Translations under genes and position numbers: made by a program
The notes under the pieces: model-generated
What the model saw: the letters and a program-made list of their open reading frames with translations, nothing else
Told to the model about the DNA's origin: nothing
The model's database searches: none
Shown: in pieces, positions 53,928-64,000 of the stretch
Layout: each line of letters opens with the position of its first letter
Position numbering within the stretch: position 1 is the first letter of the stretch
Assembly (NCBI GenBank): GCA_016490735.1
Contig: JAEMWC010000747.1
Span: 62,001 to 126,000 of the forward strand
Length of the DNA stretch: 64,000 nucleotides
Reading direction: 5' to 3'
From: Pachyseris speciosa
Taxonomy: Eukaryota; Cnidaria; Anthozoa; Scleractinia; Pachyseridae

Positions 53928-54153
53928 TATGTAACCATCGGATGGTTCCACATGAGAAATAATAGCTATAGGTGATGACTCATTCCCTGTTTTTCCGAGA
54001 ATGTCACGCTTGGTGATTTTTCCGAGAAAGTCACGCATTTTAATACGAGATCAAAAATAAAATAACTATAGTTTTTCCAAAATCCGACATCATTTTGCTA
54101 AAACACCCCCCTAAATTAATTTTTGCGCTGATACCCCCAAACACTATACTACT
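53928..54153 (-). repeat. Polinton right terminal inverted repeat
   Basis: About 226 bases, the inverse of 33984-34203 with a few indels. It ends ...CACTATACTACT. Confidence 0.95.
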
Positions 54154-54159
54154 ATTATT
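54154..54159. repeat. Target-site duplication, right copy
   Basis: ATTATT, matching 33978-33983. Confidence 0.9.
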
Positions 54160-54224
54160 AACGGTAACTTTAATTGTTTGCCGTTGCTATAGTTCGTGCT
54201 AGAAGCGCTTCATAGTCGTGCAAT

Positions 54225-54738
54225 GGTCACACTTGTTTAATTTTTCTCCCGTGCTTAAGAAGTTGCCCATTCTTTCATTTCCCCTGTCAAATCTGCTATA
54301 ACAGTTCTACATCCAGGTTAAATAGTTAACTGTCAATCAACATAACATGGGAGATATCGGCCTTTCGATTTACAGTAAATTTATGTGTTTCAAAAGTATC
54401 CTGGAAGTACACTACAACTTTTCGCTCGTTCATGACCAAAACGTTTTGTTTCAGCAAAGTATTTGGCATAGAACGTGAGAAGGAAGATAGCTTTTAAAGG
54501 CTGTTGGTTTTTTAATGATTTTTGGTGAAAGATTATGGTAAGCTGGAAGGAACCATGAGAAGAAGTCCTTTGATCCTCCATATTGGCTCCCCTTAGGAAC
54601 CGACGGAAACCGGCCATGTTCAGAACTCCCAAAATAAAATTTACCAGAACTTTGAAACATCCATTTCGTAGTTAGGACCCCAAAGCAAGACTACATGCAA
54701 AATTGCAGCCAAATCGGTGAGGTACCGTGACCGCGACC
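54225..54738 (-). repeat. Interspersed repeat, ~0.5 kb, minus-strand copy
   Basis: Inverse complement of 29340-29900 (e.g. CCATATTGGCTCCCCTTAGG, CATGGGAGATATCGGCCTTT). It begins about 65 bp outside the Polinton's right end. Confidence 0.75.
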
Positions 54739-55359
54739 TATTAATATTACTACGCGAATCTTACAGAGTATCTCTTATTTTTCCTCTTGTTCACGCTAAA
54801 TTGATAAATGAAGGCGATTTCCACCCAATTACCAGTACACCTGTTAAAAAGAGAGCCAGGGAAGCATTCACTGACTCCTATTTCAAAGTCTGCTGTTGAG
54901 CCGAGGAGCAAAGGCATCAAACCGCAGTCGAAGAAGATGGATTCGATTAGGGTTATTTAAAATTACATTTTTTCTCTTGAGTTCAAGAAATAGACTTACA
55001 CTGTCTCATTTGTTTATAAGTTACAGCTTCCCTAAATTTCTGTTTACTTTTTATTTTTCTGCTGTGACTAATATTATTTTACAAATCATAAAATGAGTGA
55101 GAATTTCTCATTGGTCACTATTGAGACTTTTAAAGAGTTATTTGTGATTACATGTACCTCCAGCCTGTTTCACTTCAAAGACTTATTCGTCCATTTATTG
55201 AAACAACCGGTTCAAAACAATGGAAAGGTGCTTTATAATAGACTATTTTACAGTTGTGTGTCAGTGCCTTGACCATTACCGTTAACTTGTTTTTGTCACA
55301 AACCCTCCGACTTTTCGAACAATTGACAACAAAGATTATCGACCTCCTTCGGATTTCTA

Positions 55360-55917
55360 GCTTTAAGAATTTCAAAACAATAAAGGTCTTGGAGATCAAT
55401 TCTTTACAAACCGGTATTTATATGTTCTCATATTGTAACAACCTATTGCCTTTCCACCTTCAACAATCTGTTCACATCTGGTTCTCCTGTTCATGATTAC
55501 AATACTCGTTTTGCTCAAAACCTTCAACCCCATACGCTTGCAGTTGTAAGTTTGTCACAATCATAAAACAGTATTCCCTATCAAGGACCATTCAAGCATT
55601 TAACTTCCATGACTAGTCTAGCTAATTTTAAATTTTTCCTTAAATGTGAACTTTTATCAAAATATTCTGATAAAATGTGTCAACCTTTTTTTGTAAGTTG
55701 TTTCGTACGTAAATAAATTGTATGTAAATAAACTGTAGTTTATGTCTTCTTTTCCCTAATGTTATTTCTACTTAAACTAATCTAGGGGGAGCCTGTTCCC
55801 ACATAAGCGCCAGGCTTGCCTGTCACTATCCTTTTATTTTTTTTTCCAAAAACACTGTATTTATGTTACCTGTAAAGTGACAAAACAAATAAATAAATCA
55901 AATCAAATCAAATCGAT
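55360..55917 (+). mobile_element. 3' fragment of a CR1/L2-like LINE
   Basis: Broken frames read LQTGIYMFSYCNNLLPF, then DYNTRFAQNLQPHT and LANFKFFLKCELLSKYS. These match the C-terminal 'NTR...' region of CR1-type reverse transcriptases. A 3' UTR follows and ends in CAAAT/AAAT repeats at about 55888-55915. The gene is degenerate. Confidence 0.6.
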
Positions 55918-56250
55918 GGTCACTTTAAAAAATGATGAATAACTCTCTAGATGTCAGAGGACGGGGTCTTACAAAAAAACTCTCTAGAGGAAAGTATGAA
56001 TTACTGTCTCGATGTGAGAGGAATAATTGGTCTTCCAGCAACACTTTAAGAGGGAATGATGAATAACTCTGTTGATGAGAGAGGACATTGTACCCCCATA
56101 TTGTATGTAAGAGGTCACTGTGCATGAACATGTATGGTTTCAACCTTTGTATTTCTTTTGTCTTTCAACCATCATATTCACCCTAAAACTTATTTTGAAC
56201 TGCAACCTAAACATAGAAATAGCTCATCAGTCTGTTTGCTCTCATCGTTT

Positions 56251-56362
<112 letters not shown>

Positions 56363-56906
56363 CTCTTCTAGTTCCAGTATTACTTGGAAATTCGGCGCCA
56401 TCTTGGATGCATTAAATGGCAGAGGCTCCTGCGCTTTGCTATTTTCGATTATTGCTATTTTTATTGGGATACCCAGCTGGAGCCTCTATACTAAAGGAAG
56501 GCACGCAATTCCATTTCTGGTTTTGAGTTCCCCCAACAAACGATTCCTTTTTTTTCTTTTTTCATATAATGAACCGTATCAAATACTTCCCATGTTCGCA
56601 TGGAATTGCGAGAGGTAGCTTTTAACGGTTCACGACTAAAGTTTATGTTTTTAATGAAATATTAGATGCCCTACGAAGAAAATTTTCGGTTTCAATACAA
56701 GCAATATGAAAAGGATCGAAAACAAGCCTCTGTTTGCGAGTTTTTTCTTCCTCGAGAATTGGGTTTGTGACTGCCATTCAGCTCTCTGATTGGCTGCACG
56801 AGCAGTGGCTCCAGTTTCGTTTATTATTCGTTTTATTCAGTTTAAAGTGCATTTGACAGAAATTGTTTTCGTCGGTTTCTTGCCGTTTAATAGGGATTTT
56901 AAGCAA

Positions 56907-57582
56907 GGACTACGGAAGCGTCTAGTATGGTGACCGGAAGTAATTTTGCTTCCCGTCACTCGGCAATGGCCTGGTTTCTAGCCGTAGTCAGCTCCCCGAA
57001 TACGTAGGATATCATGGCGGGCCTTAGTGGAAAGTACGTTGATGTATTTTCCTGCACTGTACAAGCGTCGTATATGCCATTGCCTTAACCTAAACGACAA
57101 CATATAGATATTTTATCCTTTTTTGGCCGTCCTTGGTAATTTCCAAAAATGCTTGGTGATTTCTAAATGCGGTGGCAGGCGTGAAACTCAAACAACGTGT
57201 TTCTGGCAAGCCGTGAAAGCAAACCTTATTGGAACTTTTTTGTTAGCATTTGGGAGAGGAAAGCGTATGAGAAAATCAAGTTCGATATTAAATTAATTTT
57301 GTTGTTTTTACGAGCATGGAATGGAGTCGACAAAATAATGTTGTGTTGTATACAGAAATGAAATTAACACAGTGGGAAAAAAGAAGCAAATCTCTTATTT
57401 TTTTTTTATAAGAGATGGCATGACGTACCCACTTCACCGAAAAAGATTATAAACATTTCGTATGACGCGACGTAGTACGGCTTGCTTAATGTAAATAAGA
57501 GCTTCGAGTTTCCGGGGAACTTAACGTACTCGTCCCATTCTTCCGCGGTCAAAACCCGCCGTATTAAGCGCTTCCGTAGTCC
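56907..57582. mobile_element. Possible MITE with 14 bp inverted ends
   Basis: GGACTACGGAAGCG at 56907-56920 is matched by its exact complement at 57569-57582. There is no coding region and no clear target duplication, so this is tentative. Confidence 0.4.
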
Positions 57583-57721
57583 CTATTGTCTATAAAAAAA
57601 ACGGAATAAAGCTTTAAAAGTAGTAGAAATTTCTAAAACAAGCATTTTTTTGTCCTCGAAATACGCGCAATTACGCCTTCGATGGTGTCCTGTAGACTGG
57701 GTCTAGTTTTTCCCATGCTAG

Positions 57722-58800
57722 TTGTTTGTGATGTCACTGCTCCTCAGATCTGGTAACATCACTTGTAACTTTTACGCTAATGCAAAAAGTCTACAAATTC
57801 AAGGGAAGCAGAACCATGAACTTAAAAACAATCTTATTTCGCTTGCAAAAGAGAATGGTACTTGCACTGGTAGCGTCCTCGCCTCGTCTTTTACACGGGC
57901 AGATGCGCCGAACCAAGAGGGCGTCGAAGGCTCCCAACCGGACGAAACCAACTCACATGTTGGTATCTATTCTTCCGCCGAGCCTCAAGTTATTGACCTC
58001 AGCAATCAACCTTTTACGCCACACTGTGCTTTTACCAACCATTTTAACTCTGAATAGCAAAGATGAGGGAAGAGCTGCTTGACCTTCGTCAAGCTGGTCG
58101 CCACGCTCTTCTTTGGCCTCTGAATCTGATGAAATGTTCAACAAGCTTAAGCATGAGAACGACCTTTTAAGACGAGAGCTTATTTCTCAGAAGGACCTTT
58201 GCAAAAGCATGGCTGAGGAGAGAGATTCCCCTGAAACTCGTGGTGCAATTATTATCGAAAGATCTTTATAAATCAAAGTCAACTACCGCTGCTCCTGTGC
58301 CCTCCCAAGTGGAACCCGTCGATGGACCATATATGGCTAGTAATCCCGCTGCTGTAACCGAAGGCTAAACAACATCCTTGGCTAACCCTCCTCATAGCCC
58401 TCATAAATCTAGCCAAACAACAGTTATTCTTGGTGATTCTATCACACAAAAGCTGCAGGGATATAAGCTTGGTAAAGAAGTCCACCATCACGTTGTGGTT
58501 AAATCGTTTTAGCGGTGCGACTACAATGAGTGATATGAAATCCTACATTCGGCCTACTCCTGAAAGAATTTGTCTCCATATTTGTACTAACGATCTAAAA
58601 AATAAAGAGCCCAAACAAGTCGCCGATGCAATCGTTGTTAATAAACTCCTCAAAAAAATCCTGTAACCAGCATCAGTCGAAGTTCATTCGTCATACACAT
58701 ATCTCTGGCAAACATTTGAACCATGGCGGACCTCATCTTACTAGAGAAGGTATGAGCTGTTATTCAGACATTTTGTTAAACAATCATTAGCTTGTCTCCT
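57722..58800 (+). pseudogene. LINE ORF1 remnant with SGNH-hydrolase domain
   Basis: Several frames together show a degenerate ORF1: a Lys/Arg-rich start, a coiled-coil stretch (KHENDLLRRELISQKD), then TVILGDSITQKLQGYKLGK with the SGNH 'GDS' block, CTNDLK corresponding to the G-x-N-D block, and a late HGGPHLTREG that carries the final His block. This is the esterase domain found in ORF1 of some CR1-type LINEs. Stops and shifts rule out function. Confidence 0.65.
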
Positions 58801-59010
58801 TATGCCGATTGCTTTCAGTGAATCTTAGTGAAAAAATATTCGTCAATCCAATTCTAATCAATTTGCTTCATCTAAATATGAATCTATTTTGAATAATCAT
58901 CTTCTATCTAAAATATAGCCGATCTCGAAAATTTATGTGTCGAAGTTCGTAAACCTCATTCAAAGCCTCTTATTGTTGTCAACTGGTTCCCCTGTTAGTT
59001 TATATTTAAT
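58800..59010 (+). pseudogene. LINE ORF2 fragment (APE endonuclease)
   Basis: A short trace reads NLCVEVRKPHSKPLIVVNWF, matching the 'lwVEir.p..kp.lv..vYRPP' strand of APE-type endonucleases of non-LTR elements. It breaks off before the catalytic core and directly follows the ORF1 remnant on the same strand. Confidence 0.55.
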
Positions 59011-62000
59011 AGATTATTACTGAGGCTTGCAGCATTATTGGTTGTAATGCAGGCAGCTGAGGCCGCAGGGGCTATTATAATTACTGATCATCATCCAAAC
59101 CTATTGTTTTCTGCCTACAATTATATCATCGAATGCCACCCCCCTTTTGTATTTTTTGGGAAAACAATAAATCAAGCAATTAATGACATTGAATAGATAT
59201 TTGTATTTAAGGTAACGGTTACGTAAGCTATTGTTTTCATGTGTGACACGTACATGGGAAAAATGCAATCCACAGAAACGAGTGATCAACTGTCTGTTTG
59301 TCAAGGTAGATGCCAATTGCATAATGCTTGACAAACATCACAGTCGTTGTGGAAAAATTTCCATATAACCCCATACATTAATTATACATTCTATTTCGTT
59401 AATTATGTATGCGCTTCATTGTTTTTTAAGACATATGGGTTATTGGCCAAGCGTGACGTAGAAGATATTGGTTCTTTTTTTGCGTATTTATGGACGGCAC
59501 GAAGTCGAGGTCCATAAACACGCAAAAAAAGAACGAGGCCAATACCCCCGCCATCTTGACCGAACAAGTTTGGTCAATAAAAAGACAGTAAAACGCGGGA
59601 TGAACGGGCTATCCCGAGCGGTCAAGATGGCTCCATCTTGACCTCGCGGGTAGCCAATCACAGCACGAGAATTGATTCATCTTGACCGAGCAAGGGAGAC
59701 TTTTGTCTGATTGGTTGATTCTTACCCCTCTACACGCGCGCCAAAGAGATTTCAGTGTAAACAAACATGGCCGCCGGTGGAAAGATGTACTGGATCACTT
59801 ATTCTCCTCTTTCCTAATGATAGTAAAAATTGGAAATGATTTCTTAAGGACCATAAAATGTTATTTGTACAAGTATCCGCTCTAGTGTACAAGCGGATTT
59901 TTCCTGCGTGGAGGTTCATGCGACGTGTAAGCGTGAATATGTTGGGGGGAAAAAACGGTTTGAATGAGGAGCGATCTGCTCTAAAAGCAGGAATACCGGG
60001 TTGGGAAAATTCTTTATGCCGTCAAGTTTACAAAATGACGAAGCACTTCATAGCTGTGTCAGAGGTCAGCGAAAGTTCAACGGCGGCTTTGTCAACAGAA
60101 GACCGATGTGCTTCGAGGTTAGTTCTATAAATTAAACTGAACTACGTACTTTCACGGGCTCTTTCTGTACAACATTCAGTGAGTTTTTCGGTATAATTTA
60201 GACTCAGTTTGACAGTGATGTACACAGAAAAGGTCAAAGCGCAGGAAAACCATTTCTGGTGAAAATAAGCGGAAGTGTTATTTTTAAAATGTATTTGAAA
60301 TATTCAATAATTGAAGTTATATACGCTTACATCAAGGAGCTCATTTATCAAATTTCATGATTAGGCTGGGTTGGTGTATTAGGTTTTCAATTGTCTACCA
60401 GTGTACCGGACAAAGCTCCTTATACTTTTCAAATAAAAGCAGAAAGCTCTTAATGTTAATTTTAAGATTCAATCACTGCAAAGACTAATGAACTGCTACA
60501 TTTGACTTATGATCAACAGATTCCCTTGTTTCTGCAACTGGGCTTTTGCTGTTTAACATTTTTAAACTATTCTTGGTTTTCAGTCACGCAAGTAAAAAAG
60601 TAAAATCATCAACCATTCGATAGATAAAGTCAAGAAATTGAGATATTGTAGATTAGTAATAAATAAACAACATGCTGAAGTCCCAGGGCTGTGCGGTATC
60701 CCGTATTCGATTTATTCGGCAAAATCTACCACTCAAAATTATAGAGTTTAGTATGGAAACGCCATGTTAGTGTCCCTCTGAGGGGCACAAATATGGCGGC
60801 CGGAAACGAGTGAAAACATTTGGACTTTACTTTTGATATCTCAAAGGGTTTCTTCTCTATTTTGAGCTTGCAAACATTCACATAGACGTTTCTCTTGTCA
60901 CGTTGGCTTTTCAGACCTTAAAAAAACGCACGGGGAATCGGCGTTTTCATGTACGTGACATGCTTGTGAGCAGACATGTTTATGTCACACATTGTAACAA
61001 AATCTAAAATTCAAATTGCTCTATTTTCAAAACAAAGCAAGTTACCGAGCTGAAAACATGCAAGCAGATACATTTCTAAAACGTCTGTTACGTGATGAAG
61101 CTAAAAATGCAGAAGTCTGTTTAATTTTGAATTTTAGTTTTTTATGACGTCATGTGAAAACCAAGAATACTTTAGGCTTTGCTTGGATCATAGTTGTGCT
61201 CGGATTAAGAGTAGACTGATGTGCATGGAAAACGTTCGAGTATAGGGAAACCATTTCAAGTCAAAATAAACCAAAGTGGTTATATTTTTCGAGTAATTTT
61301 GCCCATTGGAATGACCGAAGCTTGTCCATTGAGGAGCTCAGATTTCTTGGTAATTCCTCAGTTGATCTGTTGGGCTTTGAATTGGCTGCTGTTGCAAAAT
61401 AAACTCAGTTATACTTTTCTTCATAAATAGTGAACCCTCATGTTCATTTTCATAATAAACAGCTGCCCTTACCTGCTTTCTTTGTTTGTTCTAAGAATGG
61501 AATTATAATTAAAATTTTCTACATAAGCTATGAAACACAACTTGCCTCTGATCTTCTGGTTTATTTAGGAGAAATCTCCCAAGAAGTGAAAAGGCCCTCA
61601 GAGCAAACAATATCTTTTGCGTTTTATGCTGCTGCAAATATTTTTGATTCATTTTGTTTTGCACGACCTCCTCCCAACATTCTGATGATAGCAAAAATAA
61701 TTTTACTAACCAATCTACAAACGCATTGCTGCTGTTTTGCATCAGTTCTGTTTTGATCGTTCACTAAAATATTTTTTTAATGGTAGAGGTTTGTTTTACA
61801 CTGTTGAAGTAAGAGGCCTGATACGTAGTAGTTTTACTTGAAAGACCAAAATGTGTTCAAGTTGAGTTATAATAAAACCATCACTTGTGCAAATCAACAA
61901 TAAAAGAGGGATTCATTTCAACAAATATCATGAGAGGAAAAACCCACAACTAGTGAAATTACTAGTGACACAATAATCTGTGTAAAATTACATTCACCAT

Positions 62001-62178
62001 AGGAAACTACTATTTTCTTTAGTTTTTGAAATATTAATAAAAGTACATTACAACACATTAATAAAAACAAATGTAAATACATCAGCAATTCTTTGTAGAG
62101 ATGATCAAGTCTAAATAGTGATGATTCAGTTAAAAGAGAGGCTACAAATGTATATGATTACTTTTTATTCAATAATTT
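59010..62178. other. Spacer with repeats; no gene supported
   Basis: It contains a fold-back hairpin (59466-59543) and a block at about 60610-60800 resembling 29920-30100 (both contain TATGGCGGCCG/CATGGCGGCCG). Open frames of up to 108 codons have no recognisable motif. Confidence 0.5.
59466..59543. repeat. Fold-back hairpin
   Basis: Arms TATTGGTTCTTTTTTTGCGT ... TTATGGAC and GTCCATAAACACGCAAAAAA ... CCAATA flank a ~14 base loop. One arm has a short insertion. Confidence 0.75.
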
Positions 62179-62250
62179 TCATTCAGGTGTCAGCCAGAAG
62201 GGTGTCCATTTAGCTAATATTGTAATACATTTATTCCACCTCTGCTTCCC
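62179..62250 (-). CDS. Last coding exon of an unidentified gene
   Basis: Acceptor TTTCACTTGCAG, then 23 codons (GKQRWNKCITILAKWTPFW...) and TGA at 62179-62181. AATAAA follows within about 15 bases on the minus strand, consistent with a poly(A) signal. Phase 0 joins it to 62669-62830. No family recognised. Confidence 0.5.
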   Translation of the reverse strand, partial: GKQRWNKCITILAKWTPFWLTPE

Positions 62251-62668
62251 CTGCAAGTGAAACAAAAGAAAAGCACATTTGTATGTATTGAATAATCAAA
62301 TTTGCAAAAGAATTTTAAATACACAACACAATTTAAGATTCAAAATGATGTTTCAATATGAAAATTGAGTGAGTTGATGCAACACCAAACAAAAACTTGT
62401 AAAATTTTTTGGTGTTTTTTCAGTTAATTCCTAACATGTGTTGAAGGATCCAGTTGCTAAATTGCCTTCTTCTGGTTGTGTTGATGTTGCAAACAAAACA
62501 GGCTATCATAATAACAGAAGAATTGGAGAAAATGTAGCATAATCAGCTGTCAGTTTGGAAATTCTTCTGCCATCCTATCACTTAAAATCACTACTCCTAT
62601 GAATTCTCCTGATCTGAAATAGTTTTACGTTCTCTACCCTCTTAATTTGCAGTCAAACTCAAAATTAC

Positions 62669-62830
62669 CTGAGAAAAGTAAGAAAAAGGATGAGCAAACA
62701 GACGTAAAGCTGCATTAAGGGGGCTTGACCAAGGCATATTGACAAATTGACGAAAACGAATTCGAGTAGCATCCATCAAAGGAGGAACAAACTTGCTCAC
62801 GCAAGAATCATCTTTGATCGAAAATTTGGT
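62669..62830 (-). CDS. Internal exon of an unidentified gene
   Basis: 162 bp, 54 open codons, phase 0 to 0, acceptor TGCATTGATAG and donor CAG/GTAATT. It encodes KDDSCVSKFVPPLMDATRIR and further aromatic/basic residues ending FAHPFSYFSQ. I do not recognise it. The first ATG in frame is internal, so a start exon is missing. Canonical splice sites and the in-frame link to a terminal exon are the support. Confidence 0.5.
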
Positions 62831-63620
62831 CTATCAATGCAGTACTTAAATTTCTGTTGAATTTCTGTTGAATCTCTCCTCCTGGCCGATCCCCGTATCA
62901 CGAATTAGTTATTCGGGAATACACAAAAATGTAGTCGCAATCAAATCTCGAAGCACAATTTAATTTCACTTGCGAACGACTGTCCTGACAACAAACGCCA
63001 AAATAAATTAACGGAATGGTCTACAAATTTAAGATTTAAGACAAAATAAATTTGGAGTAAGTACAACTTGGTGATAACTCAATATTGATAGTAGATTATA
63101 ATTTGCGAAATCTAGGCAAGGTAAAAGCGTGAGCCTAAAAGTCCAATATTTTGAAAATGAAATTCGATCAACGAATCTTTGTCTGGCCAGGGTGAATAGG
63201 GGGTGCACCACGAAATTACACCAGATATTGCTAACAGGTAGTACACTAACAGAAGTATCCCCTGTTAATGGGAATTCCCATATCACGAAGGGAAACAAAA
63301 GTCTCGGGGGTGTGATGACAAACTTTTAATAGAGGTAATACAAAAACTAAATTTACTAATCAAACCATTCATCTTGCCTGACAACAAAGATCATGGATAT
63401 GAAACGACAGCTGTACCCATCAAATGGAAGGATTAGTTAATTGCAGTGTTGTATTCGACTTTCATGAAGAAATGATGTAAACGAAAACGGTAAGATTATC
63501 TTGTTGAACAACACCATGGAATTGAAAATAATAGCAATACGATTTCTTCCTTGGCAGAAAACGAAGCAAATAAAAACCTAAAAAAACAAACTCAAGGAAC
63601 CAAAGATGGGTTGTACTTAC

Positions 63621-63760
63621 CACAAAAGTCCCACTTGTTTAGCTTGACATTAACTACGATCTGAAGCAGACTCTTGGACGGCAGAAAAATGCATCGACAC
63701 TGGGCTCGTCAAATACTCGTTGCAGACAAATCGCCATCTTGACCGTCGACACCTCCACAC
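63621..63760 (-). other. Possible first (5' UTR) exon of the same gene
   Basis: On the minus strand a donor GTAAGTAC follows 63621. The exon contains CAAGATGGCGATTTG, a plausible start, but that frame ends in TAG after 28 codons. It is therefore non-coding or an upstream ORF. The 5' edge is a guess. Confidence 0.3.
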
Positions 63761-64000
63761 GAACAGACCTTTACCGACCGTAAAACTACGACAATTGATG
63801 TCACACCCAAATTTTTTTCTTTACCGTAAGTTGCTTTTCGTGGTAATATGTTTGATTTGGCTTGCTGACGACCTGTTTAAGAATGCCGCCTTATCGTTAA
63901 AGTTTTGGTTGTCAAATTCAACAGCACACAAAACCGCGTCATTGTCGAAAACTGAGAAAACAAAAAAAATTTACGCGCCTGCGCAGTCAAAAGTCTCCCT

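Larger units (their letters stand above)
33984..54153. mobile_element. Polinton/Maverick virus-like transposon, full length
   Basis: A 20,170 bp element bounded by inverted repeats beginning AGTAGTATAGTGTTTGGGGG and an ATTATT duplication. It carries the Polinton hallmark set: protein-primed type PolB, retroviral-type integrase, adenovirus-type protease, packaging ATPase, double-jelly-roll major capsid and minor capsid proteins. Extra genes include VLTF3-like, two fibres, zinc ribbon, phospholipase A2, Bro-N and HNH. Left of 41.47 kb the genes are mostly on the minus strand; right of it they are mostly on the plus strand. Several genes carry frameshifts. Confidence 0.97.

Overview
The window looks like an animal nuclear genome, most likely a cnidarian and probably a stony coral. 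It has AT-rich spacers, tRNA-derived SINEs, decayed LINE and DNA-transposon copies, and small host exons with GT-AG borders. It contains no bacterial operons or rRNA. The species is an inference.

Host genes. A minus-strand adhesion G-protein-coupled receptor gene runs from about 28.8 kb to 0.5 kb and continues past both ends of what can be seen. Twelve exons fit together with consistent intron phases. They encode two cysteine-containing extracellular modules, a mucin-like linker built of 11-residue repeats, a GAIN domain, a GPS with an unusual cysteine pattern, TM1 and TM2. TM1 and TM2 are separated by an 18.5 kb intron. That intron holds SINEs, an ~80 bp satellite and a TA-flanked transposon. 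A second, unidentified minus-strand gene ends at 62.2 kb.

Mobile element. From 33984 to 54153 lies a 20.2 kb Polinton/Maverick with ~220 bp terminal inverted repeats and an intact 6 bp target duplication (ATTATT). Its order is: VLTF3-like late transcription factor; two-TM protein; 140-aa protein; short collagen/lectin-like fibre; long collagen/tail-fibre-like fibre; low-complexity ORF; packaging ATPase; coiled-coil protein; penton-like minor capsid protein; small basic protein; major capsid protein; core-like protein; adenovirus-type protease; zinc ribbon; phospholipase A2; integrase with chromodomain; Bro-N/nuclease; HNH endonuclease; protein-primed type DNA polymerase B. About a dozen single-base or small indels interrupt several genes, mostly in homopolymers. 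The capsid, ATPase, VLTF3-like and polymerase core frames are open.

Working hypothesis. The motif TCTAA sits 11-12 bases before the ATG of nine element genes, almost all structural or packaging genes. It is absent from the polymerase and VLTF3-like genes. With the VLTF3-like gene this suggests a virus-style early/late programme, comparable to the TCTA late promoter described for Mavirus and CroV.

Remaining regions. A THAP/DDE transposon remnant (31.9-33.7 kb) abuts the Polinton on the left. LINE fragments lie at 54.7-55.9 and 57.7-59.0 kb. Inverted copies of a ~0.5 kb repeat lie at 29.3 and 54.2 kb. Fold-back elements and microsatellites fill most other spacers.
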